NCBI RefSeq assembly: GCF_008365405.1
Contig: NZ_QOKV01000022.1
Span: 29,418-93,417 of the forward strand
Direction of reading: 5' to 3'
Length of the DNA: 64,000 nt
Source of the DNA: Azospirillum brasilense
GTDB lineage: Bacteria > Pseudomonadota > Alphaproteobacteria > Azospirillales > Azospirillaceae
Part shown: positions 34,587 to 42,919 of the stretch, in pieces
Layout of the letters: the number at the start of each line of letters is the position of its first letter
Position numbering within the stretch: the stretch's first letter is position 1
Translations under genes and position numbers: made by a program
Notes under the pieces: generated by a model
Databases searched by the model: none
Told to the model about the DNA's origin: nothing
What the model saw: the letters and a program-made list of their open reading frames with translations, nothing else

Positions 34587-35012
34587 ATGACCGAGAACGA
34601 CCTGCAACGGCTGGGGCTTGCGCTGCTGAACAGCCCGGCCGAGGCCATCGCCTATTCCGACCGGGACGGCATCATCCGCTTCTGGAACGCGGGGGCCGAG
34701 CGCGTGTTCGGCTTCACCGCCGACGAGGCGCTCGGCCAATCGCTGGACATCATCATTCCGGACCGTCAGCGCCAACGCCATTGGGACGGCTACGACCAAG
34801 TGATGAAGACGGGGGAAAGCCGTTACGGCAGCGGCGATCTGCTGTCGGTGCCGGCGACGCGCAAGGACGGAACCCGCATCTCGGTGGAGTTCACCATCGT
34901 GCCTCTGAAAGACGCGGACGGCGCAATGCTGGGGATGGCGGCGGTCATGCGCGACGTCACCGCCCGGTTCGACGAAGTGAAGGCCCTGCGCCGCCAAGCC
35001 GCCGGACGCTGA
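34587..35012 (+). CDS. Stand-alone PAS-domain protein
   Basis: 141 residues made up of one PAS domain: EAIAYSDRDGIIRFWNAGAERVFGFTADEALGQ, then a TRKDGTRISVEFTIVPLKDADG strand region and the PAC-like MRDVTARFDEVKALRR. There is no kinase, cyclase or DNA-binding output domain. It follows the reductase by 35 bases and is probably cotranscribed from the SoxR-type promoter. It may sense or bind a ligand, haem or flavin, or act as a partner protein; this is inference. Confidence 0.82.
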   Translation: MTENDLQRLGLALLNSPAEAIAYSDRDGIIRFWNAGAERVFGFTADEALGQSLDIIIPDRQRQRHWDGYDQVMKTGESRYGSGDLLSVPATRKDGTRISVEFTIVPLKDADGAMLGMAAVMRDVTARFDEVKALRRQAAGR

Positions 35013-35112
35013 AACGCCCGTTGATGCCCGGGCGCCCAAAATCGGAACCCTCCAGGACGGGGTCCGTTGAGAGGGGGCGATATCCTCAAGACATCAGCGT
35101 AGGGAGTGCGTC

Positions 35113-35427
35113 ATGCGCAATCTGATAATCGCGGCGTCGGCCGCGATGCTTCTGACCGCCTGTTCGGGCATGGGTGGCGGCGGAACGAGCGGCAGCGGGA
35201 TGAACAGCGGCGGCTCCGGCGGTGGCCTTACGGGCGGCGGCACGTCCGGCAGCCAGGGCGTGGACGAGCCCGACGTCAATCCGAACGCGACCAGTTCCAG
35301 CCCCGGCCCTTACAGCGGGTCCGGGGTGAGCGAGCCGCAAAGCCGCACACGGTCGCCCAACGAATCCGGCATGGACCAGGGCATGACGCGCCAGTCCCTG
35401 CCGAACCGCTCCGGCACCGGGTGGTAA
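35113..35427 (+). CDS. Small Gly/Ser-rich lipoprotein
   Basis: 104 residues. Signal peptide LIIAASAAMLLTAC ends in a lipobox at about residue 17. The mature part is low-complexity, rich in Gly, Ser and Asn, and probably disordered. A ribosome site AGGGAG lies about eight bases before the ATG. No function recognised. Confidence 0.6.
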   Translation: MRNLIIAASAAMLLTACSGMGGGGTSGSGMNSGGSGGGLTGGGTSGSQGVDEPDVNPNATSSSPGPYSGSGVSEPQSRTRSPNESGMDQGMTRQSLPNRSGTGW

Positions 35428-35573
35428 CCCGCAACGGCGCGGCATCCTGCGGAATTCCGGATTCGAGCGAATAGGGGGAGCCTGACCGGTCTGCGCTGGA
35501 ACCTGCGGCGGTCCGCGAGGTTCCTTCCCTGCCGGACGTGCCGGCTGGGTTTCAGAACGCGCAGGAGCGGTCC

Positions 35574-35747
35574 ATGCTGAAATGGGCGTTGATCTTTTTC
35601 GTGGTGTCTCTGGTCGCCGGCGCGCTCGGCTTCACCAACGTGTCGTCGGCCACCGCGGGAGTCGCGAAGATCCTCTTCGGGATCGCGCTGATCATCTTCC
35701 TGGTCTTCCTGGTGCTCGCCCTGCTGGCCGGCGAGGTGATCTTCTGA
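35574..35747 (+). CDS. DUF1328 small membrane protein
   Basis: 57 residues, nearly all hydrophobic: MLKWALIFFVVSLVAGALGF, then a second helix KILFGIALIIFLVFLVLALL. This matches the YtjA/DUF1328 family of small inner-membrane proteins of unknown function. Preceded by GGAGCGG at suitable distance. Confidence 0.85.
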   Translation: MLKWALIFFVVSLVAGALGFTNVSSATAGVAKILFGIALIIFLVFLVLALLAGEVIF

Positions 35748-35751
35748 TCCG

Positions 35752-36957
35752 TCAGCGGGACCGGAGTATGGACAGCGCGCGGGCGAAGGCCTGATCGTCG
35801 GCGGCGCTGGGGATGCCGCCGGAGGGCGGGGCGGATGGCCCGTCCTCCGCGGCCGGCTCCGCGATGGTTTCGTCGGGCTGGATGCCGATCTGGTGGATCG
35901 ACTGGCCCGACGGTGTGTAGTAGCGCGCCGTGGTCAGCTTCAGCGCCCCGCTGTCGAAAGGGATGACGCTCTGAATGATCCCCTTGCCGAAGGTCGTCGC
36001 CCCGATCACCGTCGCCCGCCGGTGGTCCTTCAGCGCCCCGGTCAGGATCTCCGCGGCGGAGGCGGATTTCGCGTTGACCAGCACCACCAGCGGCAGGCCG
36101 TCCGTCTCGTCGCCCGGCGTGGCAATGTAGGTCTTGTCCGCCCCGCGCCCGGGGCCGCGGGCGGTCAGGATCGTTCCCTTGTCGAGGAAGGCGTCGGCGA
36201 CGCGGACGCTCGCCTGCACCAGCCCGCCGGGGTTGTCGCGCACATCGATGATGAAGCCGCCGATGTCCGGCCCGATCCGCTCGCGCAGCGAGCGGATGGC
36301 CGTGCTGACTCCGGTTGCGGTCTGGCGGTCGAAGCGGGCGATGCGGATGTAGCCCACCGTCCCGACGGCGGCCAGCCGAACCGAGGGGATGCGCAGCTTG
36401 CCGCGGACGACGCTGACCTCGAAGGGGTCCGGCATTCCGGCGCGCAGGACGGTCAGCGACACCGCCGCCCCTTCCGGCCCGCTCAGCATCTGCTTGACGG
36501 TCGCCAGCTCCGTCCCGCCCACCGGCTGCTGGTCCACCGCCAGGATGACGTCGCCGGAGCGCAGCCCGGCGGCCTCCGCCGGGGACTCGGGAACGGTCTC
36601 GGCGATGCGGACGCGGGTGCCGTGGGCCTCGTAGCGGATCCCCAGCCCGGCGAAGGCGCCGTCGTTCGACGCCTGCAACTGCCGGTATTCGCCGTCGTCC
36701 AGATAGGCGGAGTAGCGGTCCTGCCCGGCCATGGCCTTGATGGCGATGTCCACCAGCTCGCGGTCGGTCAGCGGTTCGACATACTGGCCGCGGATGGTGC
36801 GCAGCGCCCGCAGGAAGCGGTCGACCTCCTCCGCCTCCGTGCTGTGGCCGTAGGGGGTGGAGTCGCCCGCAGCCTGCGCGCTTCGTCCGGTGGTCATGCC
36901 CCCCGGGATCGCGAGGAAGGCGCAAAGGGCGGCGGCGGTGACGAGGCGCAGCTTCAC
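35752..36957 (-). CDS. C-terminal processing protease (S41 family)
   Basis: 401 residues with an N-terminal signal or anchor (LVTAAALCAFLAIPGGMTTG). A PDZ domain (GLRSGDVILAVDQQPVGGTELATV) precedes the S41 catalytic core, with the nucleophilic serine in NAKSASAAEILTGAL and the lysine in ATTFGKGIIQ. It cuts periplasmic proteins from the C-terminus as part of envelope quality control or signalling. The genes around it give no hint of a specific substrate. Confidence 0.9.
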   Translation of the reverse strand: MKLRLVTAAALCAFLAIPGGMTTGRSAQAAGDSTPYGHSTEAEEVDRFLRALRTIRGQYVEPLTDRELVDIAIKAMAGQDRYSAYLDDGEYRQLQASNDGAFAGLGIRYEAHGTRVRIAETVPESPAEAAGLRSGDVILAVDQQPVGGTELATVKQMLSGPEGAAVSLTVLRAGMPDPFEVSVVRGKLRIPSVRLAAVGTVGYIRIARFDRQTATGVSTAIRSLRERIGPDIGGFIIDVRDNPGGLVQASVRVADAFLDKGTILTARGPGRGADKTYIATPGDETDGLPLVVLVNAKSASAAEILTGALKDHRRATVIGATTFGKGIIQSVIPFDSGALKLTTARYYTPSGQSIHQIGIQPDETIAEPAAEDGPSAPPSGGIPSAADDQAFARALSILRSR

Positions 36958-37067
36958 GGCGGCAATCTCTCGGGATCGGAGCGGCGATGCTTCGAAATTA
37001 GCCGTGAATTGGTTTATGCACCGTTAACCATAACCGGAGCGTGTTGGCTCCTGCCTGTGATCGGCCC

Positions 37068-37715
37068 TTACGCCTGATCCAAGGTGATCCCTTCGATCAG
37101 GTCGCCCACGTCGTCGCAGCGGTCGGTGACGGCTTCCAGCAGTTCGTAGACCTCGCGGCGGCCCAGGAAGTCGATCATCTCCGGGCGCTCGGCGATCAGG
37201 GACTTCATGGCGTCGCGCAGAATCTCGTCGGCCTCGTCCTCCAGGTCGGAGATCTGGCCGCAGATGTGCAGGATGCGGTCGGCGTTGACGGTGATGCGGG
37301 TCAGCAGCGGCATGACCTCGGACAGCAGGGCGGCCTGACGGCGGCCGATCGCCGCCATGCGCATCATCCGGTCGTCGAAGGTCTCGATGCCGTAGAGCGC
37401 GGCGAGGCCAGGAACCTCGTCCATAAGATCGATGCAGTCGTCCAGCGCGTTGATCAGCGCCTGGATCTCCGACCGGTCGAAGGGAGTGATGAAGGTGCGG
37501 TGCAGCCCGCGCCCGGCGTCCTTGGCGATGCGGTCGGCATCCTTCTCGATCCGCTTCAGCGCGGCGGTGCGCTCGCCCCGCTCCTCCGGCCCGGCCTGCA
37601 TGACGGCTTCCAGGGCGGCAGCGGCGTCGACGATGTGGCGGGCTTGTTCGATGAATTGCTCAATGACCCGTTCTTCCTTCGGCATCATGGAGCGGATGGC
37701 GCGCAGCAGCAGCAT
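37068..37715 (-). CDS. DUF47/PhoU-like protein
   Basis: 215 residues, all helical, of the DUF47 (TIGR00153) family: EERVIEQFIEQARHIVDAAAALEAVM and the metal-binding type segments RIEKDADRIAKDAGR and ISDLEDEADEILRDAM. Members usually accompany and regulate a PiT phosphate transporter. No transporter gene is adjacent, which is unusual. Possible starts are the ATG at 37715 or internal ATGs near residue 10. Confidence 0.85.
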   Translation of the reverse strand: MLLLRAIRSMMPKEERVIEQFIEQARHIVDAAAALEAVMQAGPEERGERTAALKRIEKDADRIAKDAGRGLHRTFITPFDRSEIQALINALDDCIDLMDEVPGLAALYGIETFDDRMMRMAAIGRRQAALLSEVMPLLTRITVNADRILHICGQISDLEDEADEILRDAMKSLIAERPEMIDFLGRREVYELLEAVTDRCDDVGDLIEGITLDQA

Positions 37716-37908
37716 GGAAACGGTTCTCTCGATCGGTTCTGCCGTTTCCTCTTAACGCCGGGCGTCATGAATTAGCAGCAAAAACGTCATACGGGCGGGG
37801 CCTGTCTGCCCTGACGTAGGCGCCCCATCCCTTCTTCCGGCGCCTGTGGTGCGAACCCCTTCTGGGGCGGGACGGCGTGCATGTGCGGCAAAACGTCCAG
37901 AACGACGA

Positions 37909-37945
37909 AAGTGCCGGTACTTAGGGATGGAGAGGGTGCCGGCAC
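37909..37945. promoter_or_regulatory. Paired GTGCCGG palindromes in the nap promoter region
   Basis: AAGTGCCGGTACTT (37909-37922) and the perfect palindrome GTGCCGGCAC (37936-37945) have centres 25 bases apart and abut the FNR box. They look like a pair of operator sites for a second nap regulator. The 309-base gap 37716-38024 holds no gene. Confidence 0.45.
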
Positions 37946-37959
37946 TTGACCTTGGTCAA
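37946..37959. promoter_or_regulatory. FNR/FixK-type box upstream of napE
   Basis: TTGACCTTGGTCAA is a perfect TTGAC-N4-GTCAA palindrome matching the FNR/FixK2 consensus TTGAY-N4-RTCAA. It lies 65 bases before the napE start and implies induction of the nap operon under low oxygen. Confidence 0.75.
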
Positions 37960-38024
37960 GCCGCTTCCTGGGCGAAAGGATGAAGCTCCGCGGCGATAAC
38001 GTTCGATCAATCCATGGGATCGCC

Positions 38025-38201
38025 ATGAACGCGCCGCCCGTCCGCACCGCCGATACCGCCGCCCCGACCCGCCGCTTCGAGGGGCTGGTCTTCTTCGCCC
38101 TGTCCATCCTGATCTGGCCGTTCCTGGCGATCGGGCTGGTCGGGGCCTACGGCTTCTCCGTCTGGATGTACCAGATCCTGTCACACTCCGGCGGGATGTG
38201 A
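38025..38201 (+). CDS. napE: NapE, small membrane protein of periplasmic nitrate reductase operon
   Basis: 58 residues with one long hydrophobic stretch (GLVFFALSILIWPFLAIGLVGAYGFSVWMYQ), as in NapE. Its role is not settled. First gene of napEDABC. Confidence 0.85.
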   Translation: MNAPPVRTADTAAPTRRFEGLVFFALSILIWPFLAIGLVGAYGFSVWMYQILSHSGGM

Positions 38202-38208
38202 GGCGGCC

Positions 38209-38502
38209 ATGCCCGAACTGCACATTTCCAGCCTCGTCATCCAGCACGCGCCGGACCGCACCACCGCCCTGAAGGAGGTGGTCCTGGCGCTCGCCGGCGC
38301 CGACTGGCACGCGTCGGAGAACGGCAAGGCCATCGTCACGCTGGAAACCGCGACGGAGGCCGAGGTCCTGGACCGCATCGCCGACATCAACGCCATGGCG
38401 GGCGTCCACACCACCACGCTGGTCTACCACCACTACGAGGACGCCGAGCGCTGCGCGGAGCCGATGCCCGCCGACACCGCTCTCGTCCCTCACGCCCATT
38501 GA
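38209..38502 (+). CDS. napD: NapD, Tat-signal chaperone for NapA
   Basis: 97 residues of the NapD ferredoxin-like fold, starting MPELHISSLVIQHAPDR with the later DINAMAGVHTTTLVYHHYED. NapD binds the twin-arginine signal of NapA until its cofactors are inserted. It begins seven bases after napE. Confidence 0.9.
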   Translation: MPELHISSLVIQHAPDRTTALKEVVLALAGADWHASENGKAIVTLETATEAEVLDRIADINAMAGVHTTTLVYHHYEDAERCAEPMPADTALVPHAH

Positions 38503-38546
38503 CGTCCGTCCAAGAAAAGACGACCCGCCCCAGGAGGCACCCCCCT

Positions 38547-41057
38547 ATGTCCCTGACCCGCCGTGATTATCTGAAGGTCCAAGCCGCCGTGACAGCGGCG
38601 GCGGCGGCCGGTGTGAGCCTGCCGTCCGTCATCCAGCCCGCCGAGGCCGGCACCCTGACGGCCGGCGCCGACGCCAAGCTCACCTGGTCGAAGGCCCCCT
38701 GCCGCTTCTGCGGCACCGGCTGCGGCGTCATGGTCGGCGTGAAGGAGGGGCGCATCGTCGCCACCCACGGCGACGTGAAGGCCGAGGTCAACCGCGGCCT
38801 GAACTGCGTGAAGGGCTATTTCCTGTCCAAGATCATGTACGGCGAGGACCGGCTGACCCAGCCGCTGCTGCGCATGAAGGATGGCCAGTTCCACAAGGAA
38901 GGCGAATTCACCCCGATCTCCTGGGATCAGGCCTTCGACATCATGGCCACCAAGTGGAAGGAGACCCTGAAGAAGAAGGGTCCGACCGCGGTGGGCATGT
39001 TCGGCTCCGGCCAGTGGACGATCATGGAAGGCTACGCCGCCTCCAAGTTCATGAAGGCGGGCCTGCGCTCCAACAACCTGGACCCCAACGCCCGCCATTG
39101 CATGGCGTCGGCGGTGGTCGGCTTCATGCGCACCTTCGGCATGGACGAGCCGATGGGCTGCTACGACGACATGGAGCAGGCCGACGCCTTCGTGCTGTGG
39201 GGCTCCAACATGGCGGAGATGCACCCCATCCTGTGGACCCGCGTCACCGACCGCCGGCTGACCCATGAGGGCTGCAAGGTCGCCGTCCTGTCCACCTACG
39301 AGCACCGCAGCTTCGACCTTGCCGACATCGGCTTGGTCTTCACGCCGCAGTCCGATCTGGCGATCCTCAACTACATCGCCAACCACATCATCAAGACGGG
39401 GCGGGTGAACCAGGAGTTCATCGCCAAGCACGTCAACTTCAAGCGCGGCCGCGACGACATCGGCTACGGCCTGCGGCCGGAGCATCCGCTGGAGAAGCAG
39501 GCGAAGAACGCCGCCAAGGCCAACGAGTCCGACCCGATCTCCTTCGAGGAGTTCGCGAAGTTCGTCGAGCCCTACACGCTGGAGAAGGCGCACGAGCTGT
39601 CGGGCGTGCCGAAGAACCGGCTGGAGGCGCTGGCCGAGCTGTACGCCGACCCGAAGGTGAAGGTCATGTCCTTCTGGACCATGGGCTTCAACCAGCACAC
39701 CCGCGGCGTCTGGGCCAACAACCTCGTCTACAACATCCATCTGCTGACCGGAAAGATCAGCCAGCCGGGCTGCGGCCCCTTCTCGCTGACCGGCCAGCCC
39801 TCGGCCTGCGGCACGGCGCGCGAGGTCGGCACCTTCTCGCACCGCCTGCCCGCCGACATGGTGGTCACCAACCCGGAACACCGCAAGCACGCCGAGGAAA
39901 TCTGGAAGCTGCCCGAAGGCACGATCCCGGACAAGGTCGGCTATCACGCCGTCCAGCAGGACCGCATGCTGAAGGACGGCAAGCTCAACGCCTACTGGGT
40001 CCAGTGCAACAACAACATGCAGACGGCGCCGAACACGGCGAACGAGACCTATCTGGGCTACCGCAACCCGGAGAACTTCATCGTCGTGTCGGACGCCTAT
40101 CCGACGGTGACGGCGCTCGCCGCCGACCTGATCCTGCCGACCGCCATGTGGGTGGAAAAGGAAGGCGGCTACGGCAACGCGGAACGCCGCACCCAGGTCT
40201 GGCACCAGCTCGTCGGCGCGCCCGGCGAGGCGCGCTCCGACCTCTGGCAGATCATCGAATTCTCCAAGCGCTTCGCGATCGAGGAGGTGTGGCCGGAGGA
40301 GCTGATCGCCAAGAAGCCGGAGGTCCGCGGCAAGACGCTCTACGACGTGCTGTACTGCAACGGCCAGGTCAACGCCTTCCCGCTGTCCGACTGCGACCCG
40401 GCCTATGAGAACCGCGAGTCGCAGGCCTTCGGCTTCTACGTCCACAAGGGCCTGTTCGAGGAATACGCCGCCTTCGGGCGCGGCCACGGCCACGACCTCG
40501 CCCCCTACGACATGTACCACCAGGAGCGCGGCCTGCGCTGGCCGGTGGTGAACGGCAAGGAGACGAAGTGGCGCTACCGCGAGGGCTTCGATCCCTACGT
40601 CCCGGCGGGGGAGGGCGTGCGCTTCTACGGCAACAAGGACGGCAAGGCGAACATCTTCGCGCTGCCCTATGAGCCGGCGGCGGAATCGCCGGACAAGGAC
40701 TACCCGTTCTGGCTCTGCACCGGCCGCGTGGTCGAGCATTGGCACTCCGGCTCCATGACGCTGCGCGTTCCGGAGCTGCGCAAGGCCTTCCCCAACGCCG
40801 TCGTCTTCATCCATCCCGACGACGCCAAGGACCTGAACCTGCGGCGCGGGCAGGAGGTGCGCATCGCCTCCCGCCGTGGCGAGGTGCGGGTGCGGGTCGA
40901 GACGCGGGGCCGCAACAAGCCGCCGCGGGGCCTCGTCTTCGTGCCCTTCTTCGACCACACGGTGCTCATCAACAAGGTGACGCTGGACGCCACCGACCCG
41001 CTGAGCAAGCAGACCGACTTCAAGAAATGCGCGGTCAAGATCATTCCTGTCGCGTGA
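38547..41057 (+). CDS. napA: NapA, periplasmic nitrate reductase catalytic subunit
   Basis: 836 residues. Twin-arginine signal LTRRDYLKVQAAVTAAAAAG, then the [4Fe-4S] ligands in CRFCGTGCGVMVG and NCVKGYF, the molybdenum-ligand cysteine in NARHCMASAVVG, and the C-terminal bis-MGD-binding domain. It reduces nitrate to nitrite in the periplasm with electrons from NapC and NapB. The ATG at 38547 follows CAGGAGG. Confidence 0.97.
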   Translation: MSLTRRDYLKVQAAVTAAAAAGVSLPSVIQPAEAGTLTAGADAKLTWSKAPCRFCGTGCGVMVGVKEGRIVATHGDVKAEVNRGLNCVKGYFLSKIMYGEDRLTQPLLRMKDGQFHKEGEFTPISWDQAFDIMATKWKETLKKKGPTAVGMFGSGQWTIMEGYAASKFMKAGLRSNNLDPNARHCMASAVVGFMRTFGMDEPMGCYDDMEQADAFVLWGSNMAEMHPILWTRVTDRRLTHEGCKVAVLSTYEHRSFDLADIGLVFTPQSDLAILNYIANHIIKTGRVNQEFIAKHVNFKRGRDDIGYGLRPEHPLEKQAKNAAKANESDPISFEEFAKFVEPYTLEKAHELSGVPKNRLEALAELYADPKVKVMSFWTMGFNQHTRGVWANNLVYNIHLLTGKISQPGCGPFSLTGQPSACGTAREVGTFSHRLPADMVVTNPEHRKHAEEIWKLPEGTIPDKVGYHAVQQDRMLKDGKLNAYWVQCNNNMQTAPNTANETYLGYRNPENFIVVSDAYPTVTALAADLILPTAMWVEKEGGYGNAERRTQVWHQLVGAPGEARSDLWQIIEFSKRFAIEEVWPEELIAKKPEVRGKTLYDVLYCNGQVNAFPLSDCDPAYENRESQAFGFYVHKGLFEEYAAFGRGHGHDLAPYDMYHQERGLRWPVVNGKETKWRYREGFDPYVPAGEGVRFYGNKDGKANIFALPYEPAAESPDKDYPFWLCTGRVVEHWHSGSMTLRVPELRKAFPNAVVFIHPDDAKDLNLRRGQEVRIASRRGEVRVRVETRGRNKPPRGLVFVPFFDHTVLINKVTLDATDPLSKQTDFKKCAVKIIPVA

Positions 41058-41068
41058 GGAGCCCGTCC

Positions 41069-41563
41069 ATGAAGACCCGCATCACCTTTGCCGCCCTCGC
41101 GCTGGCCGCGGCCATGCCGCTCCTGGTGTCCGGCGTGTTCGCCGCGGACGGGGCCGCCCCCGCGAAGGTTCCCTCCGGCCCGCACCCGATCACCCAGGAG
41201 ATCCCCGCCGATCCGATGGCGAAGGAGATCACCGACGATCACAAGCGGGCGCGGAACTACGCCGACCAGCCGCCGCTGATCCCGCACGCGATCCGCGACT
41301 ACCAGATCGACCTGAACATCAACAAGTGCATGACCTGCCATGACCGCAAGAACACCGAGGGCTCGCAGGCCCCGATGATCTCGGTCACCCACTTCCAGGA
41401 CCGCGACGGCCAGACGCTGGGCGCGGTCAGCCCGCGGCGCTACTTCTGCACCCAGTGCCACGTGCCGCAGACCGACGCCCAGCCGATCACCGGCAACCGC
41501 TTCCGCGACATCGACAGCATCCTGGCGGGCGGAAAGGCCGGCGGAAAGGAAGGCGCCAAATGA
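41069..41563 (+). CDS. napB: NapB, dihaem cytochrome c subunit
   Basis: 164 residues with a signal peptide (ALALAAAMPLLVSGVFAAD) and two haem-binding motifs, CMTCH and CTQCH. It transfers electrons to NapA in the periplasm. It starts 11 bases after napA and overlaps napC by four bases. Confidence 0.96.
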   Translation: MKTRITFAALALAAAMPLLVSGVFAADGAAPAKVPSGPHPITQEIPADPMAKEITDDHKRARNYADQPPLIPHAIRDYQIDLNINKCMTCHDRKNTEGSQAPMISVTHFQDRDGQTLGAVSPRRYFCTQCHVPQTDAQPITGNRFRDIDSILAGGKAGGKEGAK

Positions 41564-42180
41564 AGGGCCTTCTGAGTCTCGCCGGACGCTTCTGGCGCGT
41601 CTTCTCGCGGCCCAGCGTGCATTTCAGCCTGGGCTTCCTGACGCTGGGCGGCTTCCTGGCCGGCGTGATGTTCTGGGGCGGCTTCAACACCGCCCTGGAG
41701 GTCACCAACAAGGAGGCCTTCTGCATCTCCTGCCACGAGATGAAGAACAACCCCTACGAGGAGCTGAAGCAGACCATCCACTTCACCAACCGCTCCGGCG
41801 TGCGCGCCACCTGCCCGGACTGCCACGTCCCGCATGACTGGACGCAGAAGATCGGCCGCAAGATGCAGGCTTCGAAGGAGGTCTGGGGCAAGATCTTCGG
41901 CACCATCGACACCCGCGAGAAGTTCCTCGACAAGCGGCTGGAACTGGCCACCCACGAATGGGACCGGCTGAAATCCAACAATTCCCTGGAATGCCGCAAC
42001 TGCCACAGCGCGGAATCCATGGACATCACCCGCCAGAACCCGCGGGCGGCCAAGATGCACGAGACCTACCTGTTCACCGGTGAGCGGACCTGCATCGACT
42101 GCCACAAGGGCATCGCCCACCGGCTTCCCGACATGAAGGGCGTCGAGCCCGGCTGGACCGGAACCGTGTCGGCGAAGTGA
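41560..42180 (+). CDS. napC: NapC, membrane-anchored tetrahaem quinol dehydrogenase
   Basis: 206 residues. One N-terminal membrane anchor (FSLGFLTLGGFLAGVMFWGG) precedes four haem motifs: CISCH, CPDCH, CRNCH and CIDCH. It takes electrons from the quinol pool and passes them to NapB. Last gene of the operon; no napF, napG or napH is present. Confidence 0.96.
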   Translation: MKGLLSLAGRFWRVFSRPSVHFSLGFLTLGGFLAGVMFWGGFNTALEVTNKEAFCISCHEMKNNPYEELKQTIHFTNRSGVRATCPDCHVPHDWTQKIGRKMQASKEVWGKIFGTIDTREKFLDKRLELATHEWDRLKSNNSLECRNCHSAESMDITRQNPRAAKMHETYLFTGERTCIDCHKGIAHRLPDMKGVEPGWTGTVSAK

Positions 42181-42193
42181 CGCGCCGGATCAC

Positions 42194-42239
42194 AACGAAA
42201 AACCCCTTCTTCCGAGACCGGAAGAAGGGGTTTTCGTTT
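42194..42239. terminator. Bidirectional intrinsic terminator between napC and flgD
   Basis: CCCCTTCTTCCG (42203-42214) pairs perfectly with CGGAAGAAGGGG (42219-42230) around AGAC. AACGAAAAA before and TTTTCGTTT after extend the stem and supply a T-run on both strands. It ends napC rightward and flgD leftward. Confidence 0.92.
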
Positions 42240-42253
42240 GTTGAAGACGGATT

Positions 42254-42904
42254 TTACGACGCGGACAGAATGTCCGTGCCCTTCACGACGGCGCCGCCCT
42301 TCAGGACGAACTGCGTCTCGCCGTCGACGCTGCGCACCTCCTTCACCGTGTCGGTCGTCACGGTGGCGGTGGTCAGCGACGCGCCGGCCTTGTCCTTCGC
42401 CGTCACGCGCACGAGGTAGCTGCCGTCCGCGGCGGTGGCGCCGTCGCTGCGCTTGCCGTCCCAGGTGAAGGTCTGCCGGCCGGTCTTCGGGCTGCCCGGG
42501 GCGCTGTAGATCACCTGCCCGGCGTCGTTCACCACCTCGATCTTCACCGACGCGGCGGCCCCGTCGATGGCGTAGGCCATTTCCGCCTTGCCCTCCGACA
42601 GGCTGATGCGGTCCGACGCCGCTTCGACCTTGCGCCCCAGATAGGCCATGTCCAGCCGCATGCCGCTGTTCTTCAGCGTGTCCAGCACCTGCCCCAACGT
42701 CTGGTTCGTCTGCACGCCCTGTTCCACCGTGGAGAGCTGGGCGAGCTGCGTCATGAACTGGGTCGCGTCCATGGGTGACAGCGGGTCCTGGTTGCGGAGC
42801 TGCGCGGTCAGCAGTTTCAGGAACGCCTCGTAATCCACCGTCTGCTTCTTCGCGGCGGCGGAGGGGGGGGTGGTGGCCGTGTTGGTGGCCGCGGTCGTGG
42901 TCAT
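42254..42904 (-). CDS. flgD: FlgD, hook-capping protein
   Basis: 216 residues. Conserved start VDYEAFLKLLTAQLRNQDPLSPMDATQFMTQLAQLSTVEQG, then the Ig-like region AYAIDGAAASVKIEVVNDAG and FTWDGKRSDGATAADGSYLVRV. FlgD caps the growing hook during assembly. It is the last gene of the leftward fliL-to-flgD string and is ended by the terminator at 42194. Confidence 0.94.
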   Translation of the reverse strand: MTTTAATNTATTPPSAAAKKQTVDYEAFLKLLTAQLRNQDPLSPMDATQFMTQLAQLSTVEQGVQTNQTLGQVLDTLKNSGMRLDMAYLGRKVEAASDRISLSEGKAEMAYAIDGAAASVKIEVVNDAGQVIYSAPGSPKTGRQTFTWDGKRSDGATAADGSYLVRVTAKDKAGASLTTATVTTDTVKEVRSVDGETQFVLKGGAVVKGTDILSAS

Positions 42905-42919
42905 GGCGGGTCCTTGCGG

